A DNA stretch of 15,546 nucleotides, from the NCBI GenBank assembly GCA_900753285.1, contig CAADYN010000118.1, positions 1-15,546 on the forward strand, given 5' to 3'. The first letter of the stretch is position 1; each line of letters starts with the position of its first letter. Positions 1 through 6,595 of this stretch are shown here, one piece after another. The translations under genes were made by a program, and so were the position numbers. This stretch comes from Clostridia bacterium (GTDB taxonomy: Bacteria > Bacillota > Clostridia > Oscillospirales > CAG-272). Under the pieces are notes generated by a model that saw only the letters and a program-made list of their open reading frames with translations, ran no database searches and was not told where the DNA came from.

Positions 1-299
1 ACCTTTACATCTTATGCGTTGCCGCGCGACTAATCGGTAGAAATGTGCGGAGACGGAAGCTAACCATATCAGCCATACTCCACCGTGAAGCCGGTACTCG
101 CAGAGGGATGGCGTCTGAATCCCTCTGTGCGCCCTCCGCGTAGGAGCGTCCCCTCACCGCAGTGAGATTTAATTAATCTGAAAGGGCGAAGCTCTTTCTA
201 CTTCTTTCTCACTTGAAGTTTAAGTGAAACTTACAGAATGGAAGTCTCTTAGAAGACCCACGTCGTCTAAGGAAAAGAAAATTGCTGCGCTCTTTCTTA
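1..299 (-). repeat. Multi-hairpin intergenic repeat, copy 1 (cut by window start)
   Basis: Read on the minus strand, this stretch follows the noc stop codon without a gap and aligns over its whole length with 15147–15480 on the plus strand. It is a chain of short hairpins. One has arms CTTAGA/TCTAAG at 248–253 and 266–271 around a 12-nt loop. Another is CTCAC/GTGAG at 153–166. Others are an imperfect CACTT…AAGTG stem near 208–224, a GAAAG…CTTTC stem near 182–198, and an AGAGGGAT…ATCCCTCT stem near 102–126. The TAA stop of noc lies in the first bases shared with the copy next to mnmE. No coding region is supported. I do not recognise the family; it could be a non-autonomous mobile repeat or a structured 3' RNA. 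Confidence 0.85.
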
Positions 300-1142
300 G
301 CTTGCCTTCTTCGGAAGAAGGATCGATATCAGCACGCCTTCTTCTACCTCCTTTCGGGTGGATTCGACGGGAATGCCTGATTTTTTGATTACGTCGACCG
401 CGTGGTCTATCGAATTGTAGAATAGCCTTATGTCCCGTATCACCAGCTTCCTCTTCTGCTCGCTTCCCTTCGGCTTGCTCTCTCTCTCCGCTAACCTCGA
501 TTTCGCGCAGATTATGTCCTCTATGTATTCCTCCGTCCGGCTCACGTTCATCTCCCGCTTGATTATTATCGACAGCACCTCCCCGCGCTCTTCCTCATCT
601 TCAAGTCTGAGTAACGCCCGCGCGTGCCTTTCCGTCAACCCGTTTTCCTCTATCTTCTCCTGCTCACCGTCGCTCAGCCGCAGCAGCCTCAGCTTGTTTG
701 CTACATATGATTGGCTGACAGAGAGCTTTTTCGCGCACGCTTCCTGCGTCATTCCCGTGAGTGAGATGAGCGACTGTATTGACGCGGCTTCCTCGAACAT
801 CGACAGGTCTTCACGGTGCAGGTTCTCGATTATTGCCAGAATCGCCGCGTCCACTTCTCCCGCTTCAACCGAGACTACGGGAACGGTGGTAAGTCCTGCC
901 ATCTCTGCCGCTCTTAGTCTTCTCTCACCCGCGACAAGTGTAAATTCCGCTTCTCCGCCTATCCCGAGAACTCTTCTCACTATGAGCGGCTCGATGATTC
1001 CGTGCTCCCTTATGCTCTCGGCAAGCGCGGCAAGGCTTTCGTCACATCTTATCCTCCGAATCCGACCGTCGGGAACTCTAATCTCGCTTATCTCCACCTC
1101 GCGCACCACACGGCTTATCTCTTTGATTTTTCCCCAGAACAT
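297..1142 (-). CDS. noc: Nucleoid occlusion protein Noc (ParB/Noc family)
   Basis: This 281-residue protein belongs to the ParB/Noc CTP-switch DNA-binding family. Noc prevents Z-ring assembly over the nucleoid. The ParB/Srx CTPase domain spans about 15–112, with GERRLRAA at 72–79 and ENLHRED at 106–112. A helix-turn-helix follows at about 131–156, and a C-terminal dimerisation region at about 230–281. Four positions that separate ParB from Noc specificity in published ParB/Noc work read Q144, K150, R155 and R172; the Noc set is Q, K, K, R and the ParB set R, T, A, G. That supports Noc rather than Spo0J/ParB. The N terminus (MFWGKIKEISRVV) could form a short amphipathic membrane-targeting helix, as in Bacillus Noc. 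The ATG is preceded by a GGAAGGA-type ribosome binding site. The gene has its own promoter and sits downstream of rsmG, the usual Firmicute order. Its stop codon abuts a hairpin-rich repeat. Confidence 0.9.
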   Translation of the reverse strand: MFWGKIKEISRVVREVEISEIRVPDGRIRRIRCDESLAALAESIREHGIIEPLIVRRVLGIGGEAEFTLVAGERRLRAAEMAGLTTVPVVSVEAGEVDAAILAIIENLHREDLSMFEEAASIQSLISLTGMTQEACAKKLSVSQSYVANKLRLLRLSDGEQEKIEENGLTERHARALLRLEDEEERGEVLSIIIKREMNVSRTEEYIEDIICAKSRLAERESKPKGSEQKRKLVIRDIRLFYNSIDHAVDVIKKSGIPVESTRKEVEEGVLISILLPKKAS

Positions 1143-1199
1143 ACTTTACTATCCTTCCTTTTCTTTTCCGATTTATTTCCGTTTTGTTTCGGTGACTGT

Positions 1200-1205
1200 A
1201 TTATA
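1200..1205 (-). promoter_or_regulatory. Extended -10 promoter for noc
   Basis: The minus strand reads TGG-TATAAT here, a perfect -10 hexamer with an extended TGn element, about 58 nt upstream of the noc ATG. No good -35 hexamer lies 16–18 nt upstream. The 12-nt core ATGTGGTATAAT is identical to that of the tRNA promoter at 13558–13569. A terminator lies upstream, so noc is probably transcribed apart from rsmG. Confidence 0.7.
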
Positions 1206-1272
1206 CCACATCAGAAGTAAAATCCTTGTCGCACTCGGCGGCGGAGTTTTGGGTATGTTTCGGGCAAAACGG

Positions 1273-1310
1273 AAAAAATCCCCCGCATCGGTTTGATGAA
1301 AGGGATTTTT
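1273..1310 (-). terminator. Intrinsic terminator downstream of rsmG
   Basis: On the minus strand an AAAAATCCC arm pairs with GGGATTTTT. The inner arms CATC and GATG pair around a small AAACC loop, and the structure ends in a T run. It lies 42 nt after the rsmG stop and 68 nt upstream of the noc -10 box. The A and T flanks are symmetrical, so it could also stop plus-strand transcription. Confidence 0.8.
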
Positions 1311-1351
1311 AACTATGTCGGTCGGGGAATGCGATATGATGATTGGCTGGG

Positions 1352-2194
1352 CTATTTCAGCGGCTGTTTTGTTATCTCGGCGTATCTCCGCGGATATTTT
1401 CTTGGGGTCTCGGCTGTTTTTTCGTAGATGAGCACAACTCTCGCGTCGCCGCCGGGCAGTGTGTAGCTTATCTTGTCACGCAGTGTCAGACCGAGCGTCT
1501 CGTGTGCGTTTCCTGCCGCCAGAATCTCCTCGTCCGCATGGGATTTCAGCGCGCAGAAGTACCCTCCCACCTTCGTAAGCGGTGCGCAAAGCTCGAGAAG
1601 CGTCGGTAGTGCTGCAACTGCTCTCGCGGTTGTTATATCGAATCTTTCACGGAAATACGGCTTTTTCTCTTCCGTTTTCGGCTGATTTTTGGGCTTTTTC
1701 GCGCTCTTCTTCGGTGCGGGAGAATCGGGATAAGCGGTCAGCTCCTCGGCTCTTGCGGCGGTTGCGTCAATGTTCGTGAGGTCGGCGTACTCTGCGGTCT
1801 CCTTGATATGCCCTATCTTTTTCGCAGTGGAGTCTATTCCCATGAAGAAAAGCGGGAAATAGTCAAGGCTCGCGGCGGACATGGGCAAAGTGGGAAATCC
1901 CGCTCCGCATCCTACATCGGCGACTGTTTTCCGTGCTATTTTTGACACGATTCCCTGCTTTTCCATAATCGCGAGGGGCAGGACGGAGTCGACGATGTGC
2001 TTGCGGACTATTTCTTCCGGCTCGAGGATGGATGTGAGGTTGAATTTTTTCGCGTTCTCGACGAGCTTTTCCGTTATCTTGTACATTCTCGTGAGAACTT
2101 CGTCCGAGGTAACGTGCGCGTACAGCTCCGGCGTGAAGTACGTCTCGGATTCCTCAAAAGCCGCGCGGCACAGTTTAAAAAAATGTTCAGACAT
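1352..2194 (-). CDS. rsmG: 16S rRNA (guanine(527)-N(7))-methyltransferase RsmG
   Basis: RsmG (GidB) uses S-adenosylmethionine to methylate N7 of G527 in the 530 loop of 16S rRNA; loss gives low-level streptomycin resistance in several bacteria. The SAM-binding loop is visible as VADVGCGAGFP at 91–101. The segments KFNLTSI at 50–56, HIVDSVLPL at 66–74, DITTARAVA at 186–194 and GGYFCALKS at 210–218 are RsmG-like. At 280 residues it is longer than the usual 210–240. The excess includes a lysine- and proline-rich low-complexity insert at about 157–180 and extra residues at both ends. The gene overlaps the glycosyltransferase gene upstream by 8 bp, which implies translational coupling. A terminator follows, then noc. 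Confidence 0.93.
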   Translation of the reverse strand: MSEHFFKLCRAAFEESETYFTPELYAHVTSDEVLTRMYKITEKLVENAKKFNLTSILEPEEIVRKHIVDSVLPLAIMEKQGIVSKIARKTVADVGCGAGFPTLPMSAASLDYFPLFFMGIDSTAKKIGHIKETAEYADLTNIDATAARAEELTAYPDSPAPKKSAKKPKNQPKTEEKKPYFRERFDITTARAVAALPTLLELCAPLTKVGGYFCALKSHADEEILAAGNAHETLGLTLRDKISYTLPGGDARVVLIYEKTAETPRKYPRRYAEITKQPLK

Positions 2195-3332
2195 TCATCT
2201 GCTCCTCTACGATTGGCGTATGAGCAAGGTTCACGAGGAAGGCGCACATATCGCGTGTGGAATTCGGCTTTGCTATCTCGGAGATGGAGCGTTTCATCGT
2301 CTCGATTCTCGTGTCGGACATGAGAAGCTGATAAATGCACTCGTCGAGCGGGCAGGTCTTTGTCGCGGACATTGCGCATCCCGTATTCATGAGGAACTGC
2401 GTGTTGCGCTCCTCCTGTCCGGGGATGGGGTTTATTATAATCATCGGCAGTCCCTTTACGAGGCTTTCGCTTGTGGTAAGTCCGCCGGGTTTTGTGATAA
2501 TGCAGTCGGAGGCGTCCATTATTGTGGAGATGTAGTTGACGAATCCAGTGACGAGTATCTTATGTCTCGATTCCGCGGCGATTTTGTCGACTTCGGCTTT
2601 GGCTTCGGCATTGTTTCCGCAGACGCAGATGAGCTGGAAATCTCGCTCCATGTCGACCATATCTATTTTTTTGACGTTCTCCGCGATGTTACCGTAGCCC
2701 ATTGAGCCGCCCATGAGCAGGAATGTGGACAGATTTTTGTTCAGTCCGAGCTTTTCCCGCGCTTCTTCCTTGGTGAGCTTCTCCGAGAACGACGGCTTTA
2801 TCGGGATTCCGAGGGGGAGAATCTGCTCTTTTTTAAAACCCTTGCGGATTCCCTGAATGTTCAGGAGCTTGTCGGGTGTGACAACGTAATCGTTATGCGT
2901 GCAGTCCTCCCAGTACGGGTGGAACGTGAAGTCGGTGAGGATGCCCACGGTGCGGTTTTTTATCATGTTCTTCGTTTTCATCTCGTCAAGGAGCATTCCC
3001 GCGAATGGATGGGTGAAGACTACAGCGTCGTATGCATCGGAATTTATAAACCTTGCGAGCTCGTCCGACATGGCATATTTGAAGAGATTCAGGCTTTTTT
3101 CGTTCGGTTTTCTCTTCTCCGCGAGGGAGTAGCCGACTTTATACGCGTATTTTGCCTTTTCAGTGACGAGTAGGTAGCCTTCGGAGATGATTTTCGCAAG
3201 CTCCGGCGAGACGTAATCGAACGTATCTACGATGGAGCAATAGCTATCGAGGGATTCAAGCTCCGTTTTAAGGGCTTTAGCAGTCGAGTTATGACCTTCC
3301 CCTGCGGTTACGGAGAGTATCAGAAAATTCAT
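2187..3332 (-). CDS. Processive diacylglycerol glycosyltransferase-like protein (UgtP/MGDG synthase family, GT28)
   Basis: This 381-residue protein has the two-part layout of the MGDG synthase/UgtP family. These enzymes transfer sugar from a UDP-sugar to diacylglycerol at the inner face of the membrane, giving the glycolipids that anchor lipoteichoic acid. The N-terminal acceptor domain opens with SVTAGEGHNSTAKAL at 7–21 and contains LTDFTFHPYW at 132–141. The C-terminal GT-B donor domain has LLMGGSMGYGNI at 205–216, ITKPGGLTTSES at 279–290 and NPIPGQEERN at 301–310, the typical nucleotide-sugar binding elements. Its start overlaps the flavin reductase stop by 4 bp (ATGA), and its end overlaps rsmG. 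In Bacillus, UgtP also restrains FtsZ assembly in rich medium, which fits the division genes nearby, but nothing here shows that role. The sugar and the acceptor cannot be read from sequence alone. Confidence 0.85.
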   Translation of the reverse strand: MNFLILSVTAGEGHNSTAKALKTELESLDSYCSIVDTFDYVSPELAKIISEGYLLVTEKAKYAYKVGYSLAEKRKPNEKSLNLFKYAMSDELARFINSDAYDAVVFTHPFAGMLLDEMKTKNMIKNRTVGILTDFTFHPYWEDCTHNDYVVTPDKLLNIQGIRKGFKKEQILPLGIPIKPSFSEKLTKEEAREKLGLNKNLSTFLLMGGSMGYGNIAENVKKIDMVDMERDFQLICVCGNNAEAKAEVDKIAAESRHKILVTGFVNYISTIMDASDCIITKPGGLTTSESLVKGLPMIIINPIPGQEERNTQFLMNTGCAMSATKTCPLDECIYQLLMSDTRIETMKRSISEIAKPNSTRDMCAFLVNLAHTPIVEEQMNV

Positions 3333-3916
3333 ACTTTAGCTTTCCTGCCTTTCTTTTTGTTTTCCATGGACAGCCCGATTTTGCCGAGCTTTTTTCCTAT
3401 ATTAAAATATTCGCCGTGGGAGTAGACGAGAAGACCTGCGCGCTCGAGGTGGAGTTTGCCTGTGTTATCGAGCAGATCCTCATCGAGTGAGACGGAGACG
3501 ATATCCGCCATAAAAACGTCATGCGAGCCGGATTTGACCTTATCGAAGACCCTACACTCGAGCGCCATGGGGCAGTTTTCGATGGTAGGCGCGCTGACTT
3601 TTTCGGAGGGGGAGAGTGTGAGACCGGTTTTCGCGGCTTTATCGACCTTTTTTCCGGTGACGGTACCGCAATAGTCAACGACTTCGACGAGGGACGCGGG
3701 GGTAAGATTGACGACGAACTCGCCGGTTGAGTCTATTATGCCGTAGGAATGTCTTTCGGGGCGGATGGAGACGTACAGTCTTGGCGGACGAGTCGAGAGG
3801 ACACCGCACCAGCCGACGGTTATGATATTCGCTTTTTCGAGTGTACCGCAAGAGACCATGACGGCGGGGACGGGAGCGAGGAGGGATGAGGGTTTCCAAT
3901 GAAGTTTATTTTTCAA
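3329..3916 (-). CDS. Flavin reductase-like (flavoredoxin-type) FMN-binding protein
   Basis: This 195-residue protein fits the flavin reductase-like FMN-binding split-barrel family. Members bind FMN and act as flavin reductases, flavoredoxins or electron carriers. The first two thirds show the family pattern: WKPSSLLAPVPAVMVSCG at 7–24, ANIITVGWCGVLSTRPP at 29–45, RPERHSYGII at 53–62 and EFVVNLTP at 67–74. The C terminus is lysine-rich. The start codon is TTG, preceded by an AAAGGAAA ribosome binding site about 10 nt upstream. The first in-frame ATG (residue 20) would delete the conserved N terminus, so TTG is preferred. It is the first gene of the run leading to rsmG. A hairpin repeat lies just upstream and no clear promoter was found. 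The electron partner is unknown. Confidence 0.8.
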   Translation of the reverse strand: MKNKLHWKPSSLLAPVPAVMVSCGTLEKANIITVGWCGVLSTRPPRLYVSIRPERHSYGIIDSTGEFVVNLTPASLVEVVDYCGTVTGKKVDKAAKTGLTLSPSEKVSAPTIENCPMALECRVFDKVKSGSHDVFMADIVSVSLDEDLLDNTGKLHLERAGLLVYSHGEYFNIGKKLGKIGLSMENKKKGRKAKV

Positions 3917-3990
3917 GGCAACGGGTTTCCTTTTTTTCTTTTAATTCTTTTTTCTTTTTGTGCGAAAAATATCGTTATTTGTCGATGGGG

Positions 3991-4380
3991 GGATGAGGTA
4001 GAAAGGACTTCGCCCTTTCAGATTTATTATATCCACCTGCGGGTGGGAGGGAGAGGAGAAAAGACTCCGTCTTTTTATTTGATTAATCTCACTGCGGTGA
4101 GGGGGTGCTCCTACGCGGAGGTGCGCACTAACGAGCAAGCTCGTTCTGATGCATCAAACGCCTGCCCCTTGCACTTACAATGTAAGTGCGGAGTTCCGGC
4201 TCGCGGTGGAGTTTGGCTTAAACCATTCTCTACTGGTGTCGCCCACTTCTACAGAACAGTCGCGCGGGTTTGCATAAAGTGTCGAATGAGCTACGCTCAT
4301 TCAGTGGAGCTTAAAATGTTCGCGCGGTAGAGTGGGACGCGGTGAATGCACTGAATTCATTTGTTTGTTGTCGCGCGGGG
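3991..4380 (+). repeat. Multi-hairpin intergenic repeat, copy 2
   Basis: This copy aligns with the repeats at both window ends and lacks their first modules. Its hairpins in order are: GAAAGG/CCTTTC (4001–4019), CCACC/GGTGG (4033–4046), AAAAGAC/GTCTTTT (4059–4075), CTCAC/GTGAG (4088–4101), a CTCC/GGAG stem near 4108–4120, AACGAGC/GCTCGTT (4130–4145), GCACTTAC/GTAAGTGC (4171–4189), a TCC…GGA stem near 4194–4209, and GAATGAGC/GCTCATTC (4284–4302). The first four form a tandem duplication of a two-hairpin unit. The last is absent at the matching place in the right-end copy. The end boundaries are approximate. The copy lies between the start of the flavin reductase gene and the end of dus, and reads antisense to both. 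Confidence 0.85.
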
Positions 4381-4861
4381 TTGAGAATACCAAATCATAC
4401 GTGAAATGGATTAGGCTAACCGCGTATTTTCGCTTATTTTTCCGTTGACATTTTGCGAACGTCCAATTTCGTTTAGTTGCGGGGTTTTATCGCTTGTTTT
4501 TCCGTTGACGGAGAGATAGTTTAGTTTAATGTCTTAACTAATCTACGGCTGACTGAATTACAGGTTGACTGCTTTTCTCGACTTCAGGAAAGTTGCGCCG
4601 ATTGCCTAACAATTTTGTTTATCTAACTGCGCAGGTGCGACAGCATGATTCTCTCCTACTCCGCGCCCTCGCGGCAAAGTCACGGTCTGCATTCTGTATA
4701 AAAGCACGACAACGCCGTTCCGATTTCAGCTATCCTCAACCGTGTCCTATCCAGCCATTTCACTGCACGAGATTCCAAAGTCAAAGCAAGAATCCCGCAC
4801 AATTACTAAAATCTACAACTTATAAAAGCACAAATCAAAACAAAATTATTCATCACAAAAG
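4381..4861. other. Gene-free intergenic region between copy 2 of the repeat and dus
   Basis: I find no supported gene in these 481 bases. The only open frame of note (plus strand from 4593) has unconvincing composition and runs into the 3' end of dus. The stretch contains a 19-bp direct repeat at 4431 and 4491, and an 11-mer TATAAAAGCAC at 4697–4707 and 4821–4831. No convincing intrinsic terminator follows dus on the minus strand. Composition drifts to AT-rich near 4800–4860. It may be decayed sequence or the rest of a larger repeat-bearing island. Confidence 0.6.
4431..4509 (+). repeat. Pair of 19-bp direct repeats, 60 bp apart
   Basis: The word CGCTTATTTTTCCGTTGAC at 4431–4449 recurs at 4491–4509 with one change (CGCTTG for CGCTTA). 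The start-to-start distance is 60 bp. The repeat does not belong to the hairpin modules. Its role is unknown; a duplicated protein-binding site or the remains of a tandem duplication are both possible. Confidence 0.75.
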
Positions 4862-5851
4862 CTACATATCCCTGAGCTTTCCGAGCGCACGACAGAATTC
4901 GCCCAAATCCGTTGCGTGATTCAGCTCGTCACGGACTGAGGCTGAGCCGCGCATTCCTCGGATGAAGTACGCCGCACGGGAGCGCGATTCTCGAATTCCG
5001 ACTTCTTCGCCCTTGAGCTTCACGACGTCCTCGACAAATTTCACGGAAAGCTCGATGATTTCGTCCTTTGTCGGCGGCGTGAAGTGCTCGGGATCGCTGA
5101 TTTCGCGAAAAATCCACGGGTTTCCGAGCGCACCTCTGCCAATCGCGACCTCGTCACAGCCGTTTACGATGTAGTTTTTCGCGTCCGTGCAGCTCTCGAT
5201 GTCGCCGTTTCCGCAGAGAATCACGCTCTTCCCCGCCCTGTCAATCGCTTCGCGCACATCTCTGCACCGCGTCGGGTCGGCTGAGGGAGAGTACATCTGC
5301 TCCTTTGTCCTTGTGTGGAGCGTTATCTTCTTCGCGCCGGATTTTGCCAGTTTTTGAGCAAATTCAGGTGCGTTTATGCTGTTTTTGTCCACTCCGAGCC
5401 TTATCTTCACCGACAGTTTTACCTTGTACTTTTCGCAGACTTCGGCACATCTTTCGACAATTTCCGTAGAAAGTTTCTCGTCTTCCATCAGCGCAGAGCC
5501 GTCGCCTGAGCTAAAGATTTTCTTCACGGGACAGCCCATGTTAATGTCAATCCCCGCCGGTCGCTCCGCGTAGTCCTGTCCGGTGAAGTTTCCGCTCAGC
5601 AGAATGTCCGCCGCCTTCGCCATTGTCGCGGGATCATGCCCGAAAATCTGTAAAACGCACGGTGCTTCACCTTTTCCGATTCGCGCGAGATCTGCGGTTT
5701 TTCGGTCGTTGTACGTCATCGCGACGGCTGAAATCATTTCGCTGACCGTGTACGCCGCGCCCATCTCCGAGCAGATTCGACGAAAAACCGCGTCCGTGTA
5801 TCCTGCCATTGGTGCGAGCGAAGCTTTTATTTTATCCTTAGTTTCTTGCAT
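4862..5851 (-). CDS. dus: tRNA-dihydrouridine synthase (DusB-like)
   Basis: Dus enzymes use FMN and NADPH to reduce uridine to dihydrouridine in the tRNA D-loop and related sites. The 329 residues carry the family motifs in order: APMAGYTD at 13–20, QIFGHDP at 68–74, DINMGCPVKKI at 102–112 with the catalytic acid Cys107, SVKIRLG at 147–153, LHTRTKEQMY at 178–187, GNGDI at 214–218 and IGRGALGNPW at 237–246 for FMN phosphate binding. The small helical C-terminal domain follows to residue 329. Sequence and length fit the DusB subgroup usual in Firmicutes. The ATG lies 2 nt after the mreD stop with only a weak ribosome binding site, so translation is probably coupled. It is the last gene of the zapA–mre unit. 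Confidence 0.93.
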   Translation of the reverse strand: MQETKDKIKASLAPMAGYTDAVFRRICSEMGAAYTVSEMISAVAMTYNDRKTADLARIGKGEAPCVLQIFGHDPATMAKAADILLSGNFTGQDYAERPAGIDINMGCPVKKIFSSGDGSALMEDEKLSTEIVERCAEVCEKYKVKLSVKIRLGVDKNSINAPEFAQKLAKSGAKKITLHTRTKEQMYSPSADPTRCRDVREAIDRAGKSVILCGNGDIESCTDAKNYIVNGCDEVAIGRGALGNPWIFREISDPEHFTPPTKDEIIELSVKFVEDVVKLKGEEVGIRESRSRAAYFIRGMRGSASVRDELNHATDLGEFCRALGKLRDM

Positions 5852-5853
5852 AT

Positions 5854-6486
5854 TTATTCATGTGTTCTTTCTTCTCGTGACTTGTTAAATCGGTGGAGAC
5901 ACAGCTTTGCGGCTATGTGTGGTAGCGGTGCGAAGATGATGCAGGCGAAGAATTCCGGCAGTGCGGCTTTCGTCAGAGCGTCGATTAATGTCACGTTTCC
6001 TGTCGTTGCGAAAAGGGCGATGAGCGTGAAAAATACTCTCGCCACAGTCGAAACGAGGGTGTAAAGTGCGCGCGTCGCTACCGAATCTCGGAAGTAATGC
6101 GTAGTCAAAATTCCGCAGAAATATCCCGCGAAGGTATAGAGAATCGGCAGAATCGTAAATGTAGATCCGCCGAGTGATTCTATTACTATAGCACCGATTA
6201 GCCCAATTATTGCGCCCCAACGTTCCTTTTCCGTCATAGAAATGGCTATAACGAGCGGCAAGACAAGATCTGGAACTGCACCGAGCGGTCGGAATTTTGT
6301 GAACAGCGTCGTCTGGAGCAAGCAGAAAAATACAAGGAGAACCGCGCAGACTATTCCCTTTAGTATGGACTCGCCGTCGAGCGAAAAGTCCAGTCTCAGC
6401 CCGCGCAGTCTCTCCATGAATGTCAGATTTTCGGACACGCTCCGAGACTCCTGCAATGCGTTGTTTCTTCTTTCGTTTTTGTTCAT
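5854..6486 (-). CDS. mreD: Rod shape-determining protein MreD
   Basis: MreD is the small polytopic membrane protein of the elongasome, working with MreB, MreC, RodA and PBP2. The 210 residues have a charged cytoplasmic N-terminal extension of about 42 residues, then several hydrophobic segments. The first begins near 44 (ILKGIVCAVLLVFFCLLQTT) and is followed by PLGAVPDLVLPLVIAISM, typical of MreD, where a proline-aspartate pair follows the first membrane span. The tail is short and basic. The gene lies 109 nt downstream of mreC, an unusually wide gap for this pair, and that gap holds a parS site. The AGGA that should serve as ribosome binding site touches the ATG with no spacer. The next Met (residue 24) has no better site, so this start is kept with some doubt. 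Confidence 0.85.
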   Translation of the reverse strand: MNKNERRNNALQESRSVSENLTFMERLRGLRLDFSLDGESILKGIVCAVLLVFFCLLQTTLFTKFRPLGAVPDLVLPLVIAISMTEKERWGAIIGLIGAIVIESLGGSTFTILPILYTFAGYFCGILTTHYFRDSVATRALYTLVSTVARVFFTLIALFATTGNVTLIDALTKAALPEFFACIIFAPLPHIAAKLCLHRFNKSREERTHE

Positions 6487-6576
6487 TCCTGAAATTTTGT
6501 GTACTGTTTTTTCTTTATTCTGATGCGAAATTTGTTGGCATATTTATGCATTATCTCTCGCATTTTTTTCATTTTT

Positions 6577-6592
6577 TATTTCACGTGAAACA
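6577..6592. promoter_or_regulatory. parS: parS centromere site (ParB binding)
   Basis: The 16-mer TATTTCACGTGAAACA matches the palindromic parS consensus TGTTTCACGTGAAACA at 15 of 16 positions; only the second base differs. By my estimate a match this good has a chance of about 2 in 10,000 in a window of this size with equal base use. The site lies 3 bp downstream of the mreC stop, in the 109-bp gap before mreD. parS sites load ParB clamps and through them SMC, and they cluster around the replication origin. That agrees with noc, rsmG and mnmE being in the window. It is not a Noc site, whose known consensus in Bacillus is ATTTCCCGGGAAAT. Confidence 0.88.
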
Positions 6593-6595
6593 TTG

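Noticed and set aside
1..299. Repeat copies as CRISPR arrays or insertion sequences
   Set aside because: There are no regularly spaced identical units with unique spacers, no cas genes, no transposase and no clear target-site duplications in the window.
324..342. Palindrome near the end of noc (CCTTCTTC/GAAGAAGG on the minus strand, about 307–325) as a regulatory hairpin
   Set aside because: It is fully explained by the codons for Leu-Leu-Pro-Lys-Lys and has no T run; coincidence is likely.
430..1296. Long plus-strand open frame opposite noc
   Set aside because: Serine-rich shadow frame antisense to a clearly recognised Noc gene.
1881..2705. 274-codon plus-strand frame opposite rsmG and the glycosyltransferase gene
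   Set aside because: It crosses the overlap of two well-supported minus-strand genes and has no family features.
3899..4330. 143-codon plus-strand open frame across repeat copy 2
   Set aside because: It runs through the hairpins, overlaps the flavin reductase start on the other strand and is not kept in the other copies.
4593..4919. 108-codon plus-strand frame between the repeat and dus
   Set aside because: Composition is not protein-like, no ribosome binding site is seen, and the end lies within the dus coding region.
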